In this document: piece after piece, positions 1 to 5,187 of the stretch
Layout: each line of letters opens with the position of its first letter
Position numbering within the stretch: the first letter of the stretch is position 1
NCBI GenBank assembly: GCA_937141995.1
Contig: CAKZQX010000314.1
Location: 1 to 5,187 of the forward strand
From: an uncultured Chloroflexaceae bacterium
Lineage (GTDB): Bacteria; Chloroflexota; Chloroflexia; Chloroflexales; Chloroflexaceae
Direction: 5' to 3'
Length of the DNA stretch: 5,187 nucleotides
Position numbers and translations under genes: made by a program
Notes under the pieces: generated by a model
The model's input: the letters and a program-made list of their open reading frames with translations, nothing else
Told to the model about the DNA's origin: nothing
Database searches by the model: none

Positions 1-948
1 CAATTCTCCTCGTCGCTGCAACTGCTCCTGGAACCAGGGCAGCGTCTTCTCCAGTCCCGCCTCCAGCGTCACCTGGGGAGACCAGTCCAGCACACGCCGC
101 GCCTTGCTGATATCCGGCTGCCGTACCTGGGGATCATCGCGGGTACGGAGATCTTTGTAGGCAATCCCGGCGCGATTATCGGTCAGGCGATTCACAATCT
201 CAGCAAAGCCTTTGATTGTAAACTCACCCGGATTCCCGATATTCACCGGCTCAACCTCATTAGAGAGCAACAGACGGTAAACACCTTCCACAAGATCGCT
301 GACATACTGAAATGACCGGGTCTGCGAACCGTCGCCATACACGGTCAGCGGCTCGCCCTTGAGCGCCTGAGCAATAAAATTCGGCACCACACGCCCATCG
401 CGGAGGCGCATGCGTGGGCCGTAGGTATTGAAAATGCGCACAATTCGGGTTTCCACACCGTGATACGTATGGTATGCCATTGCCATCGCCTCCGCGAAGC
501 GCTTGGCTTCATCGTAGACACCCCGCGGCCCGATCGGGTTGACATGACCGTAATAGGTTTCGGGCTGCGGATGCACCTGCGGATCGCCATACACCTCGGA
601 CGTTGAGGCCAGCAGAAACCGCGCTCCCTTATCCTTTGCCAATCCCAGTGCCTTGTGCGTACCCAGAGCCCCGACCTTGAGTGTTTGAATCGGCAGTTCA
701 AGATAGTCAATCGGCGATGCGGGCGAGGCAAAATGCAGAATCGCATCAAGCGGCCCATCAATAAAAATGTAGTTGGTCACGTCATGCTTGATAAAGGTAA
801 AACGTTCATGCCCGGCCAGATGCGCAATATTATCGGTGTTGCCGGTAATCAAGTTATCCATGGCAATCACCGTATGCCCTTCCGCCAGCAGCCGATCACT
901 CAGATGCGAACCGAGGAAGCCTGCGCCCCCGGTAATCAATACACGCAT
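1..948 (-). CDS. UDP-glucuronate decarboxylase (UDP-xylose synthase), C-terminus cut by window edge
   Basis: Seen: 316 codons read without a stop from ATG at 948 down to base 1. The N-terminus has the NAD-binding Rossmann signature GGAGFLGSH (residues 7-15, G7-x2-G10-x2-G13). Further on are [10 protein letters not shown] (73-82), STSEVYGDP (115-123), the catalytic YDEAK (Y145, K149), [10 protein letters not shown] (171-180) and [10 protein letters not shown] (271-280). Known: this is an extended short-chain dehydrogenase fold. The [14 protein letters not shown] and DPxxRxPDI blocks are those of UDP-xylose synthases, which oxidise UDP-glucuronate at C4, decarboxylate it and reduce the intermediate to UDP-xylose with bound NAD. 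E118, Y145 and R276 look like the counterparts of the catalytic Glu, Tyr and Arg of that family (inferred by motif position). The enzyme is cytosolic and about 310-320 aa is usual, so only a few residues should be missing. It lies downstream of a sugar-phosphate transferase, suggesting xylose-containing exopolysaccharide. A related dTDP- or UDP-sugar epimerase/dehydratase is the less likely alternative. Confidence 0.88.
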   Translation of the reverse strand, partial: MRVLITGGAGFLGSHLSDRLLAEGHTVIAMDNLITGNTDNIAHLAGHERFTFIKHDVTNYIFIDGPLDAILHFASPASPIDYLELPIQTLKVGALGTHKALGLAKDKGARFLLASTSEVYGDPQVHPQPETYYGHVNPIGPRGVYDEAKRFAEAMAMAYHTYHGVETRIVRIFNTYGPRMRLRDGRVVPNFIAQALKGEPLTVYGDGSQTRSFQYVSDLVEGVYRLLLSNEVEPVNIGNPGEFTIKGFAEIVNRLTDNRAGIAYKDLRTRDDPQVRQPDISKARRVLDWSPQVTLEAGLEKTLPWFQEQLQRRGEL

Positions 949-957
949 AGTCGTTGT

Positions 958-962
958 CTCCT
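958..962 (-). promoter_or_regulatory. Ribosome binding site of the UDP-glucuronate decarboxylase gene
   Basis: On the minus strand AGGAG lies 9 bases before the ATG at 948. It fixes that ATG as the start, which also places the Rossmann glycine motif at residue 7 as expected for this family. The first bases of the site fall in a weak 4-bp inverted repeat (CCTA-ACA-TAGG on the minus strand, 960-970). Confidence 0.75.
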
Positions 963-972
963 ATGTTAGGTA

Positions 973-985
973 CTCCGACCCGGAG
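973..985 (-). other. Small hairpin in the leader of the decarboxylase gene
   Basis: CTCCG-GGT-CGGAG on the minus strand is a perfect 5-bp stem with a 3-base loop, 10 bases upstream of the AGGAG site. No T-run follows it in either direction, so it is not an intrinsic terminator. It may stabilise the leader or tune translation, but a stem this short can also arise by chance. Confidence 0.3.
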
Positions 986-1021
986 AGAATGCAGATAAAA
1001 AATGTTTCACAGATCGGTTTC

Positions 1022-1035
1022 CGCTCAATTCTACC
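1022..1035 (-). promoter_or_regulatory. Putative promoter (-10 region) of the decarboxylase gene
   Basis: The minus strand reads GGTAGAATTGAGCG. TAGAAT (1033-1028) resembles a -10 hexamer and ends 79 bases before the ATG at 948. The same 14 bases, with one mismatch, occur at 2687-2700 at nearly the same distance from the start of the upstream gene. No convincing -35 hexamer sits 16-18 bases upstream. The repetition and spacing argue for function; whether it is a core promoter or an activator/repressor site cannot be told from sequence. Confidence 0.45.
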
Positions 1036-1098
1036 CAGCCTTCGTGAACGTTTGATGATGTACTACAGAGAAGAGATGGCAAGTTATTCACCTCCACG

Positions 1099-2610
1099 CT
1101 AATATGCCCCTCTGCTCATCAGCACCGCCGGTACCGTCATTAATATGATCCGTAAATCCATGCCCACAGACCAGTTCTCGGCATAGTAAATATCCAACCG
1201 GACCATCTCATCAAAAGTGGTATTACTGCGACCCAACACCTGCCACAACCCGGTCAGTCCGGGTGTCACCTCCAGGCGTCGGTGATGCCAGGGTTCGTAG
1301 CAGGCAACCTCATCGGGGAGGGCGGGCCGGGGACCAACCAGGCTCATCTCGCCCCGCAGCACATTCCAGAGTTGCGGCAGTTCATCCAGGCTGCTCTGCC
1401 GCAGGAACCGCCCGACGCGGGTGACACGCGGATCATGTCGGATCTTAAAGAGCGGCCCATCGGCCTCGTTCAACTGCGTAAGTTCGGCCTTGCGCTGCTC
1501 GGCATCCCGCACCATGGTGCGAAACTTGTAGCAGGCAAAGGGTAGTCCATCCTTGCCGACCCGCACCTGCCGAAACAGCGCCGCGCCCGGCGAGTCCAGC
1601 CGAATCAGCAAGACCAGCAACAGCGTTAGCGGAAGCGTAATCGGCGCGGTCAGCAGCACCAGTCCTACATCGACGGTACGCTTGAGCGCCAGATTCCATC
1701 CCCGTAGCGAGACTTCTTTCAGCCCGATCAACGGTACACCGCTGATCTGCTGCACATCCACCCGGTCAAAACTCAACTCATACAGATCCGGCGCAACCCG
1801 ATAGGCGACACCCATGTCCCGGCAGATCTGCACAATCTGGGGCAGCCGCCGATGCTCCCAGAAGGGCAACGCCAGGATCACTTGATGCACGCCGTTGGCC
1901 TTGACTGCCTGCTCCAGATTACTGATCCCTCCCAGGTGGCGATAGATCGTGCCGGGCTTCGCCGTGCCGGTAGTGAACTGATCCGCCAGATAGCCGACCA
2001 GCCGGTAGCCTAAGTGCGGCTGCGCGGCGATACCATTCATTACCTGATAGCCCAGCCCGTTGCCGCCGATCACCAGCACCCGCTCCTGGCCGATACCCTG
2101 TGCCCAACACCAGCGCCGGAAGCCCAGCAGCAGGATGCGCCAGAACGAGAGGAAGAGGATAATATTGACTCCGGCAAAGGCAAAGATCAGGCGCGAGTAG
2201 TAGAATGGATTGTAGAGAAACACGACAACAATCAGCAGCGCAATTCCGGTCAGCGTGCTGCTCAAGATAATCCCGGCATAGTCGAGCAGACCGGAGCCGC
2301 GTGGCAGCCGGTAGAGTCCTTTGGTTTCAAACAGTACGAGCAGCACCAGCATCAAAAGCAAGGTGGTTGGAAGAAATGCGCGAAACGCGACAAAATTCTG
2401 GATAGCAACTTCGGTGACAATCGGTTCAATTGCGGTCGGCCAGTCAGCAACATACCGCATCCAATAGGCCAGCGCAAAACCAAGGAGAATAAACGCCTGG
2501 TCACAAAGCAGTAACCCAAGATGGACGAACCAGTGATTGTGATGTCGCAGCGCGTGCCCTGGTGCGGAGAAGATTGTTGGCCTGACAACATGGTACAGGC
2601 TTTTATCCAT
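1099..2610 (-). CDS. Polyprenyl-phosphate sugar-1-phosphate transferase (WbaP/WcaJ-type)
   Basis: This 503-residue integral membrane enzyme should move a hexose-1-phosphate from a UDP-sugar to undecaprenyl phosphate, the first committed step of exopolysaccharide or capsule repeat-unit synthesis. Seen: four N-terminal hydrophobic segments (about 32-51, 82-96, 110-132, 141-165); a middle soluble region with a Rossmann-like glycine stretch [13 protein letters not shown] (178-190), typical of the CoA_binding_3 part of this family; a further hydrophobic segment (about 311-336); then the catalytic bacterial sugar transferase domain. That domain carries YKFRTM (361-366), the [23 protein letters not shown] block (407-429, with D409-E410 matching the catalytic Asp-Glu pair) and [14 protein letters not shown] (449-462). 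Length and order are those of full-length family members, with no damage. The sugar (glucose, galactose or other) cannot be read from sequence. ATG at 2610 is preferred over GTG at 2616 because that GTG lies within the ribosome binding site. The decarboxylase gene follows after 150 bp. Confidence 0.93.
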   Translation of the reverse strand: MDKSLYHVVRPTIFSAPGHALRHHNHWFVHLGLLLCDQAFILLGFALAYWMRYVADWPTAIEPIVTEVAIQNFVAFRAFLPTTLLLMLVLLVLFETKGLYRLPRGSGLLDYAGIILSSTLTGIALLIVVVFLYNPFYYSRLIFAFAGVNIILFLSFWRILLLGFRRWCWAQGIGQERVLVIGGNGLGYQVMNGIAAQPHLGYRLVGYLADQFTTGTAKPGTIYRHLGGISNLEQAVKANGVHQVILALPFWEHRRLPQIVQICRDMGVAYRVAPDLYELSFDRVDVQQISGVPLIGLKEVSLRGWNLALKRTVDVGLVLLTAPITLPLTLLLVLLIRLDSPGAALFRQVRVGKDGLPFACYKFRTMVRDAEQRKAELTQLNEADGPLFKIRHDPRVTRVGRFLRQSSLDELPQLWNVLRGEMSLVGPRPALPDEVACYEPWHHRRLEVTPGLTGLWQVLGRSNTTFDEMVRLDIYYAENWSVGMDLRIILMTVPAVLMSRGAY

Positions 2611-2615
2611 AGTCA

Positions 2616-2619
2616 CTCC
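2616..2619 (-). promoter_or_regulatory. Ribosome binding site that decides the transferase start
   Basis: GGAG on the minus strand lies 5 bases before the ATG at 2610. An in-frame GTG at 2616-2614 begins on the last G of this site and has no site of its own at a workable distance, so the two-residue-longer start is unlikely. Confidence 0.7.
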
Positions 2620-2692
2620 ATAGGATGTACAGAATGAACGCCGTACAAACCGACACCATCATACAAAACACAAAAAATTACAAACTCGGTCA

Positions 2693-2701
2693 ATTCTACC
2701 A
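2693..2701 (-). promoter_or_regulatory. Putative extended -10 promoter of the transferase gene
   Basis: The minus strand reads TGGTAGAAT, matching the extended -10 form TGn-TAxAAT, in an AT-rich intergenic region. It predicts a transcript start near 2686 and a leader of about 75 bases. The -35 region (CTGGAT or TGGATT) is poor, as is common with extended -10 promoters. GGTAGAATTGACCG, which spans it, recurs with one mismatch before the decarboxylase gene. Confidence 0.5.
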
Positions 2702-2748
2702 TATCTAAGCGAAAAATCCAGATTACACAATGCTGACACGGAAGAATT

Positions 2749-2757
2749 TGGTACAAT
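2749..2757 (+). promoter_or_regulatory. Putative extended -10 promoter of the binding protein-sensor operon
   Basis: TGGTACAAT fits TGn followed by a -10 hexamer (TACAAT, 2752-2757), ending 39 bases before the ATG at 2797. The predicted transcript start is near 2764. CTGACA at 2733-2738 looks like a -35 but is only 13 bases away, too close for a normal promoter, so the extended -10 is taken to compensate. It lies about 50 bp from the divergent promoter of the transferase. Confidence 0.5.
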
Positions 2758-2762
2758 GTACC
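2750..2762. repeat. Perfect short inverted repeat over the -10 element, candidate operator
   Basis: GGTAC-AAT-GTACC has perfect 5-bp arms around a 3-base centre and covers the whole proposed -10 hexamer of the plus-strand operon. A dimeric regulator bound here would block polymerase. The arms are short, and part of the match follows from the promoter sequence itself, so the operator reading is inference. Confidence 0.35.
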
Positions 2763-2784
2763 GCTATCAACAGTTTTATCAATC

Positions 2785-2788
2785 GGAG
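2785..2788 (+). promoter_or_regulatory. Ribosome binding site of the BMP-family gene
   Basis: GGAG lies 8 bases before ATG 2797, an ordinary spacing. It supports this start over the later in-frame ATG codon at residue 25, which would remove most of the signal sequence. Confidence 0.7.
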
Positions 2789-2796
2789 CAGCGATA

Positions 2797-3819
2797 ATGC
2801 GACGTTTAGGAAGTTTTGGATTTCTGGCAACCTTTTTGGGTCTGCTGGCGGTTGTCTGGGTTGGCGCGATGGCCGGCCGGATTGTGCGCGCCGAGCCGGA
2901 GCCGGTGTTGAGCGTCGGACTGGCCCTTGCCACCGGCGGGTTGGGCGACCGCGCCTTTAACGATGGGGCCTACGCCGGCTTGCAGCGCGCGCAAAACGAG
3001 CATGGGATCCGCTTTCGCGTCGTGGAGTGGAAGGGCGCGGAGAACCAGGCCGCCAATCTGCGCGATCTGGCGCAGGAGCGGCATGATCTGGTTATTGCGG
3101 TGGGATACGAGAATGCGCAGTTTCTGGAACAGGTGGCCGCAGCATACCCACGCCGGCAGTTCGCTATTGTTGATGCCCAGGTTAACCAGCCCAATGTGAC
3201 ATCTGTTACCTTCCGCGAGTTGGAGGGGGATTTTCTGGCCGGAGCCCTGACCGCGCTCCTGAGTCCCGATGGTGTTGTCGGCTTTCTGGGCGGCGCGGAT
3301 ATCACGATCATTCGCCGCATTGAGCATGGCTGGAAGCAGGGCGTGCGGTATGTTAATCCCGATGCGCAGATCCTGGTAGAGTATGCCGGTGGTAAAGATG
3401 ATTTTAGTGGGTTTAATAAACCGGAACTGGGAGCGGAGTTGACCAGCGGTATGTTTGCGCGGCAGGCCGAGGTGGTTTACACACCGGCCGGACGTACGGC
3501 GCTGGGCGCAATTGAGGCCGCGCAGCAGCAGCAGCGGCTCGTTATTACCACCGGGTCCGATCAGCGCTGGATCGCGCCGGATGTGGTTATCACCAGTCGC
3601 ACCAAGAATATGGATACGGCCGTCTTCACGCTGCTGGCGGAACTGCACGCCGGAACACTGGAACCGGGCTTGCGTACGCTCGACCTCAGGTCGGGGGGCG
3701 TCGGGTTAGCTCCGCTTGACAGTCAACTGGTATCACCCGAGGTCCGGGAAGCCTTGGAAGGCATCCGCCAGGATCTCGCAACCGGGAATATCCCGGTTCA
3801 GGAGTATAATCCCGAATGA
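2797..3819 (+). CDS. BMP/PnrA-family extracytoplasmic binding protein
   Basis: A 340-residue protein with a positively charged N-terminus (MRR), a hydrophobic core at about 6-26 and a likely signal peptidase I site near residue 32 (IVRA-EP). The mature part shows the BMP family pattern: GLALATGGLGDRAFNDGAY (41-59), matching the ligand-loop D-x-x-F-N, then VIAVGYENAQF (99-109), VGFLGGADITIIRRIEHGWK (161-180), VVYTPAGRTALGAIEAA (226-242) and a TTGSDQRW...SRTKNMDTAV stretch (251-276). Known: relatives are periplasmic or lipoprotein receptors that bind purine nucleosides or other small molecules, often feeding ABC importers. Oddities: no lipobox and no cysteine anywhere, so it is not a lipoprotein. 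It may be released outside, or stay anchored if the signal is not cleaved. No transporter genes adjoin it. Its stop codon overlaps the start of a membrane sensor (ATGA), suggesting a ligand-presenting role. The ligand is unknown. Confidence 0.9.
   Translation: MRRLGSFGFLATFLGLLAVVWVGAMAGRIVRAEPEPVLSVGLALATGGLGDRAFNDGAYAGLQRAQNEHGIRFRVVEWKGAENQAANLRDLAQERHDLVIAVGYENAQFLEQVAAAYPRRQFAIVDAQVNQPNVTSVTFRELEGDFLAGALTALLSPDGVVGFLGGADITIIRRIEHGWKQGVRYVNPDAQILVEYAGGKDDFSGFNKPELGAELTSGMFARQAEVVYTPAGRTALGAIEAAQQQQRLVITTGSDQRWIAPDVVITSRTKNMDTAVFTLLAELHAGTLEPGLRTLDLRSGGVGLAPLDSQLVSPEVREALEGIRQDLATGNIPVQEYNPE
3780..3798 (+). repeat. Perfect 8-bp-arm hairpin just before the sensor's ribosome binding site
   Basis: AACCGGGA-ATA-TCCCGGTT forms a perfect GC-rich stem of 8 bp with a 3-base loop inside the last codons of the BMP gene, ending one base before AGGAG at 3800. 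There is no T-run, so it is not a terminator. Its place suggests an effect on translation of the downstream gene, on transcript processing, or a DNA-binding palindrome. It encodes ordinary residues (ATGNIPV), so chance cannot be excluded. Confidence 0.5.
3800..3804 (+). promoter_or_regulatory. Ribosome binding site of the sensor gene
   Basis: AGGAG within the end of the BMP gene lies 11 bases before ATG 3816, slightly long spacing. With the ATGA stop-start overlap it supports translational coupling of the two genes. Confidence 0.6.
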
Positions 3820-5187
3820 CACGGATCGTGCGCTCCATCTATTCCTGGTGGCGAGTGCGTCTCAGCCGCCAGATTATCGTTCCCGCCATCCTGGTGACAT
3901 TGTTGTTCCTGGCCGCCCTGGGATTTGTCGCCTTTCGCCTGGGACAGCGCGCGGTCGTCAGCCAGATCGAGACGCGCAATCGCCAACTGGCTACGCAGGT
4001 CGGCCAGGACATTACAAACTTCTTTCAAAATGTTCTCGATACCTTGCGCCTGCAGGAGCGTGAACTGCTCGCCGCACAGACCCCGGAAGCCCAGGCCGAG
4101 GCGTTGATCGCGCTGCGCCTGCAGTCGCCCTACACCTACGGCGATATGCGCTTGCTCAATGACGAAGGAGCGCAAACGCTGGTCATTTCGGGTACTCTGG
4201 AACAGATCATCGATCAGGGTGCCACTTTCTTTGATCCGCCGGTTGATAGTGAACTGGGTCCGGCGGTTACGGAAGCGCTGGCAACCGGAACCATTACGGT
4301 TTCACCCGTGGCCTTCCGGCCAATCACCAACTCGCCCTATGTGACGATGACCATTCCGCTGGGAGGCGCCGATACAAGCAGCGCGCTGGTGGCCCAGATC
4401 GATCTGCGCTCCTTCTGGACGCGGGTAGACAGCCTGCGCATCGACAACGGCAGCGTCAGTATTGTTGACTCACGCGGGATTATTCTGGCGCATCCTGACC
4501 GCCGGCGCGTTGGGCAGCAACTGAACCAGCAGGCGATTGCGCCGGTCTTTGCGGGCTATGCCAATACCACGACATTTACCCAGGATGACATAACCTATCT
4601 GGCAGCCTACTCCCCCGTGCGGGGCGTGCTGTCCGGGTGGGGCGTGATTGTCGAGCAGCAGCGCAGCACGGCTCTGGCTCCGCTCCGCACGATTGGCCTT
4701 ATCGCTACGCTGGTGACGGTCTTGAGCGCGGTCAGTCTGGCGCTGCTGCTGTTGAGCGTGGTGCGCCGGGTGATGTACCCGGTCGAACAGCTTAGTCATG
4801 CGACCGCCGACATTGCCGTGAGTGGTGACCTGCATGCCCTGCGCAACATCGAGATGTCGCAGATCGCGCGCGCCAACGAGATCGGGTTGCTCGCCGCGTC
4901 ATTCAATCATATGATCAGCGCGCTGGGAGAAGCCCAGGCGCAGCAGCAGCGCTGGAGTGAAGAATTGGAACAGCGCGTCACGGCACGCACCGCGCAACTC
5001 CACACGGTGATGGAAGTCGCCCGGCTCAGCGGTGTATCGCTCAACGAGCAGGAGGTACTGACCACCATTCTGGCTCAGATCGAGCGTCTGTGCGAATATG
5101 ATGCCGCAACCATTATGCTGCTTGATGACAGCCACACCCTGCTGGAGACGGCCGCTTACGTCGCTGCTCGTATGCAAGCCAAGGCGA
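3816..5187 (+). CDS. Membrane sensor with Cache, HAMP and GAF domains, C-terminus beyond window
   Basis: 457 codons are visible with no stop before the edge. Order seen: short basic cytoplasmic start; TM1 at about 20-40; an extracytoplasmic region of about 245 residues ending with the Cache-type segment VSIVDSRGIILAHPDRRRVGQQL (214-236); TM2 at about 291-317; HAMP at about 318-372 (P322 after TM2, and NEIGLLAASFNHM at 354-366); a coiled-coil linker rich in Q and E (about 370-400, including EELEQRVTARTAQL); and the start of a GAF domain (from about 411, LTTILAQIERLCEYDAATIMLLDD). Known: this layout belongs to signal-transducing receptors whose output is most often a histidine kinase, sometimes a GGDEF/EAL or phosphatase domain. 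The output domain is not in the window, so the type is unproven; a histidine kinase is my best guess from the LEQRV-RTAQL linker. The ATGA overlap with the BMP gene implies the two proteins are made together, and the Cache region is the likely partner or ligand site. Confidence 0.85.
   Translation, partial: MTRIVRSIYSWWRVRLSRQIIVPAILVTLLFLAALGFVAFRLGQRAVVSQIETRNRQLATQVGQDITNFFQNVLDTLRLQERELLAAQTPEAQAEALIALRLQSPYTYGDMRLLNDEGAQTLVISGTLEQIIDQGATFFDPPVDSELGPAVTEALATGTITVSPVAFRPITNSPYVTMTIPLGGADTSSALVAQIDLRSFWTRVDSLRIDNGSVSIVDSRGIILAHPDRRRVGQQLNQQAIAPVFAGYANTTTFTQDDITYLAAYSPVRGVLSGWGVIVEQQRSTALAPLRTIGLIATLVTVLSAVSLALLLLSVVRRVMYPVEQLSHATADIAVSGDLHALRNIEMSQIARANEIGLLAASFNHMISALGEAQAQQQRWSEELEQRVTARTAQLHTVMEVARLSGVSLNEQEVLTTILAQIERLCEYDAATIMLLDDSHTLLETAAYVAARMQAKA

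Noticed and set aside
949..1098. Terminator between the transferase and decarboxylase
   Set aside because: No stem followed by a T-run is present on the minus strand after the TAG at 1101-1099; the T-rich stretch near 1000 precedes rather than follows the 973-985 stem.
773..1102. 109-codon plus-strand frame covering the gap between the two polysaccharide genes
   Set aside because: It starts inside the decarboxylase on the opposite strand, has no ribosome binding site, and its product looks random. The 949-1098 gap appears non-coding.
2014..2514. 166-codon open frame on the plus strand opposite the transferase
   Set aside because: It is antisense to conserved transferase sequence, has low-complexity Q/E/N-rich content and no family motif.
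2614..2616. GTG as the transferase start (two residues longer)
   Set aside because: The GTG overlaps the GGAG ribosome binding site, which is correctly spaced for the ATG at 2610.
2613..2621. Two-codon upstream frame ATG GAG TGA on the minus strand before the transferase
   Set aside because: It has no ribosome binding site and its GAG is part of the transferase's own site; probably accidental.
2733..2757. Classical -35/-10 pair CTGACA and TACAAT
   Set aside because: The spacer is only 13 bases, too short for the housekeeping sigma factor; the extended -10 reading was preferred.
2806..3648. 280-codon open frame on the minus strand opposite the BMP gene
   Set aside because: It lies wholly within a well-supported gene on the other strand, has no recognisable motif or ribosome binding site, and is the kind of antisense frame GC-rich codons leave open.
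3681..3693. Palindrome CGACCT-C-AGGTCG inside the BMP gene
   Set aside because: A one-base loop makes an RNA hairpin unlikely, it sits mid-gene far from any start or stop, and its length is within chance for GC-rich coding sequence.

Overview
The window is a moderately GC-rich bacterial chromosome segment with two divergently transcribed blocks around an AT-rich intergenic region at 2611-2796. Gene style suggests a filamentous member of the Chloroflexota (Chloroflexus/Roseiflexus-like): a membrane sensor with a GAF domain, a BMP-family binding protein next to it, and GGTA(C/G)AAT-type promoter elements. This is inference from style only; no rRNA or other marker gene is present.

Left block, minus strand (1-2610): a polyprenyl-phosphate sugar-1-phosphate transferase (WbaP/WcaJ-type, 503 aa) is followed by a UDP-glucuronate decarboxylase of the extended SDR family, whose C-terminal end lies beyond base 1. 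Together they point to exopolysaccharide or capsule synthesis. The transferase loads the first sugar phosphate onto the lipid carrier, and the decarboxylase makes UDP-xylose from UDP-glucuronate. The two genes are 150 bp apart with no visible terminator. Each carries nearly the same 14-base motif about 80 bases before its start, read as a -10 promoter region.

Right block, plus strand (2797-5187): a secreted BMP/PnrA-family periplasmic-type binding protein (340 aa) overlaps by 4 bases (ATGA) the start of a membrane sensor. The sensor has an N-terminal TM, an extracytoplasmic Cache region, a second TM, HAMP, a coiled coil and the beginning of a GAF domain, and runs off the right edge. No ABC transporter permease or ATPase lies between or beside them in the window. 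The best reading is that the binding protein delivers ligand information to the sensor rather than, or as well as, feeding a transporter.

Most notable points: the translationally coupled binding protein-sensor pair; a perfect 8-bp-arm hairpin directly before the sensor's ribosome binding site; the repeated promoter motif before both polysaccharide genes; and a small perfect inverted repeat over the -10 element of the binding-protein promoter. No tRNA, rRNA, mobile element, CRISPR array or clear intrinsic terminator was seen.
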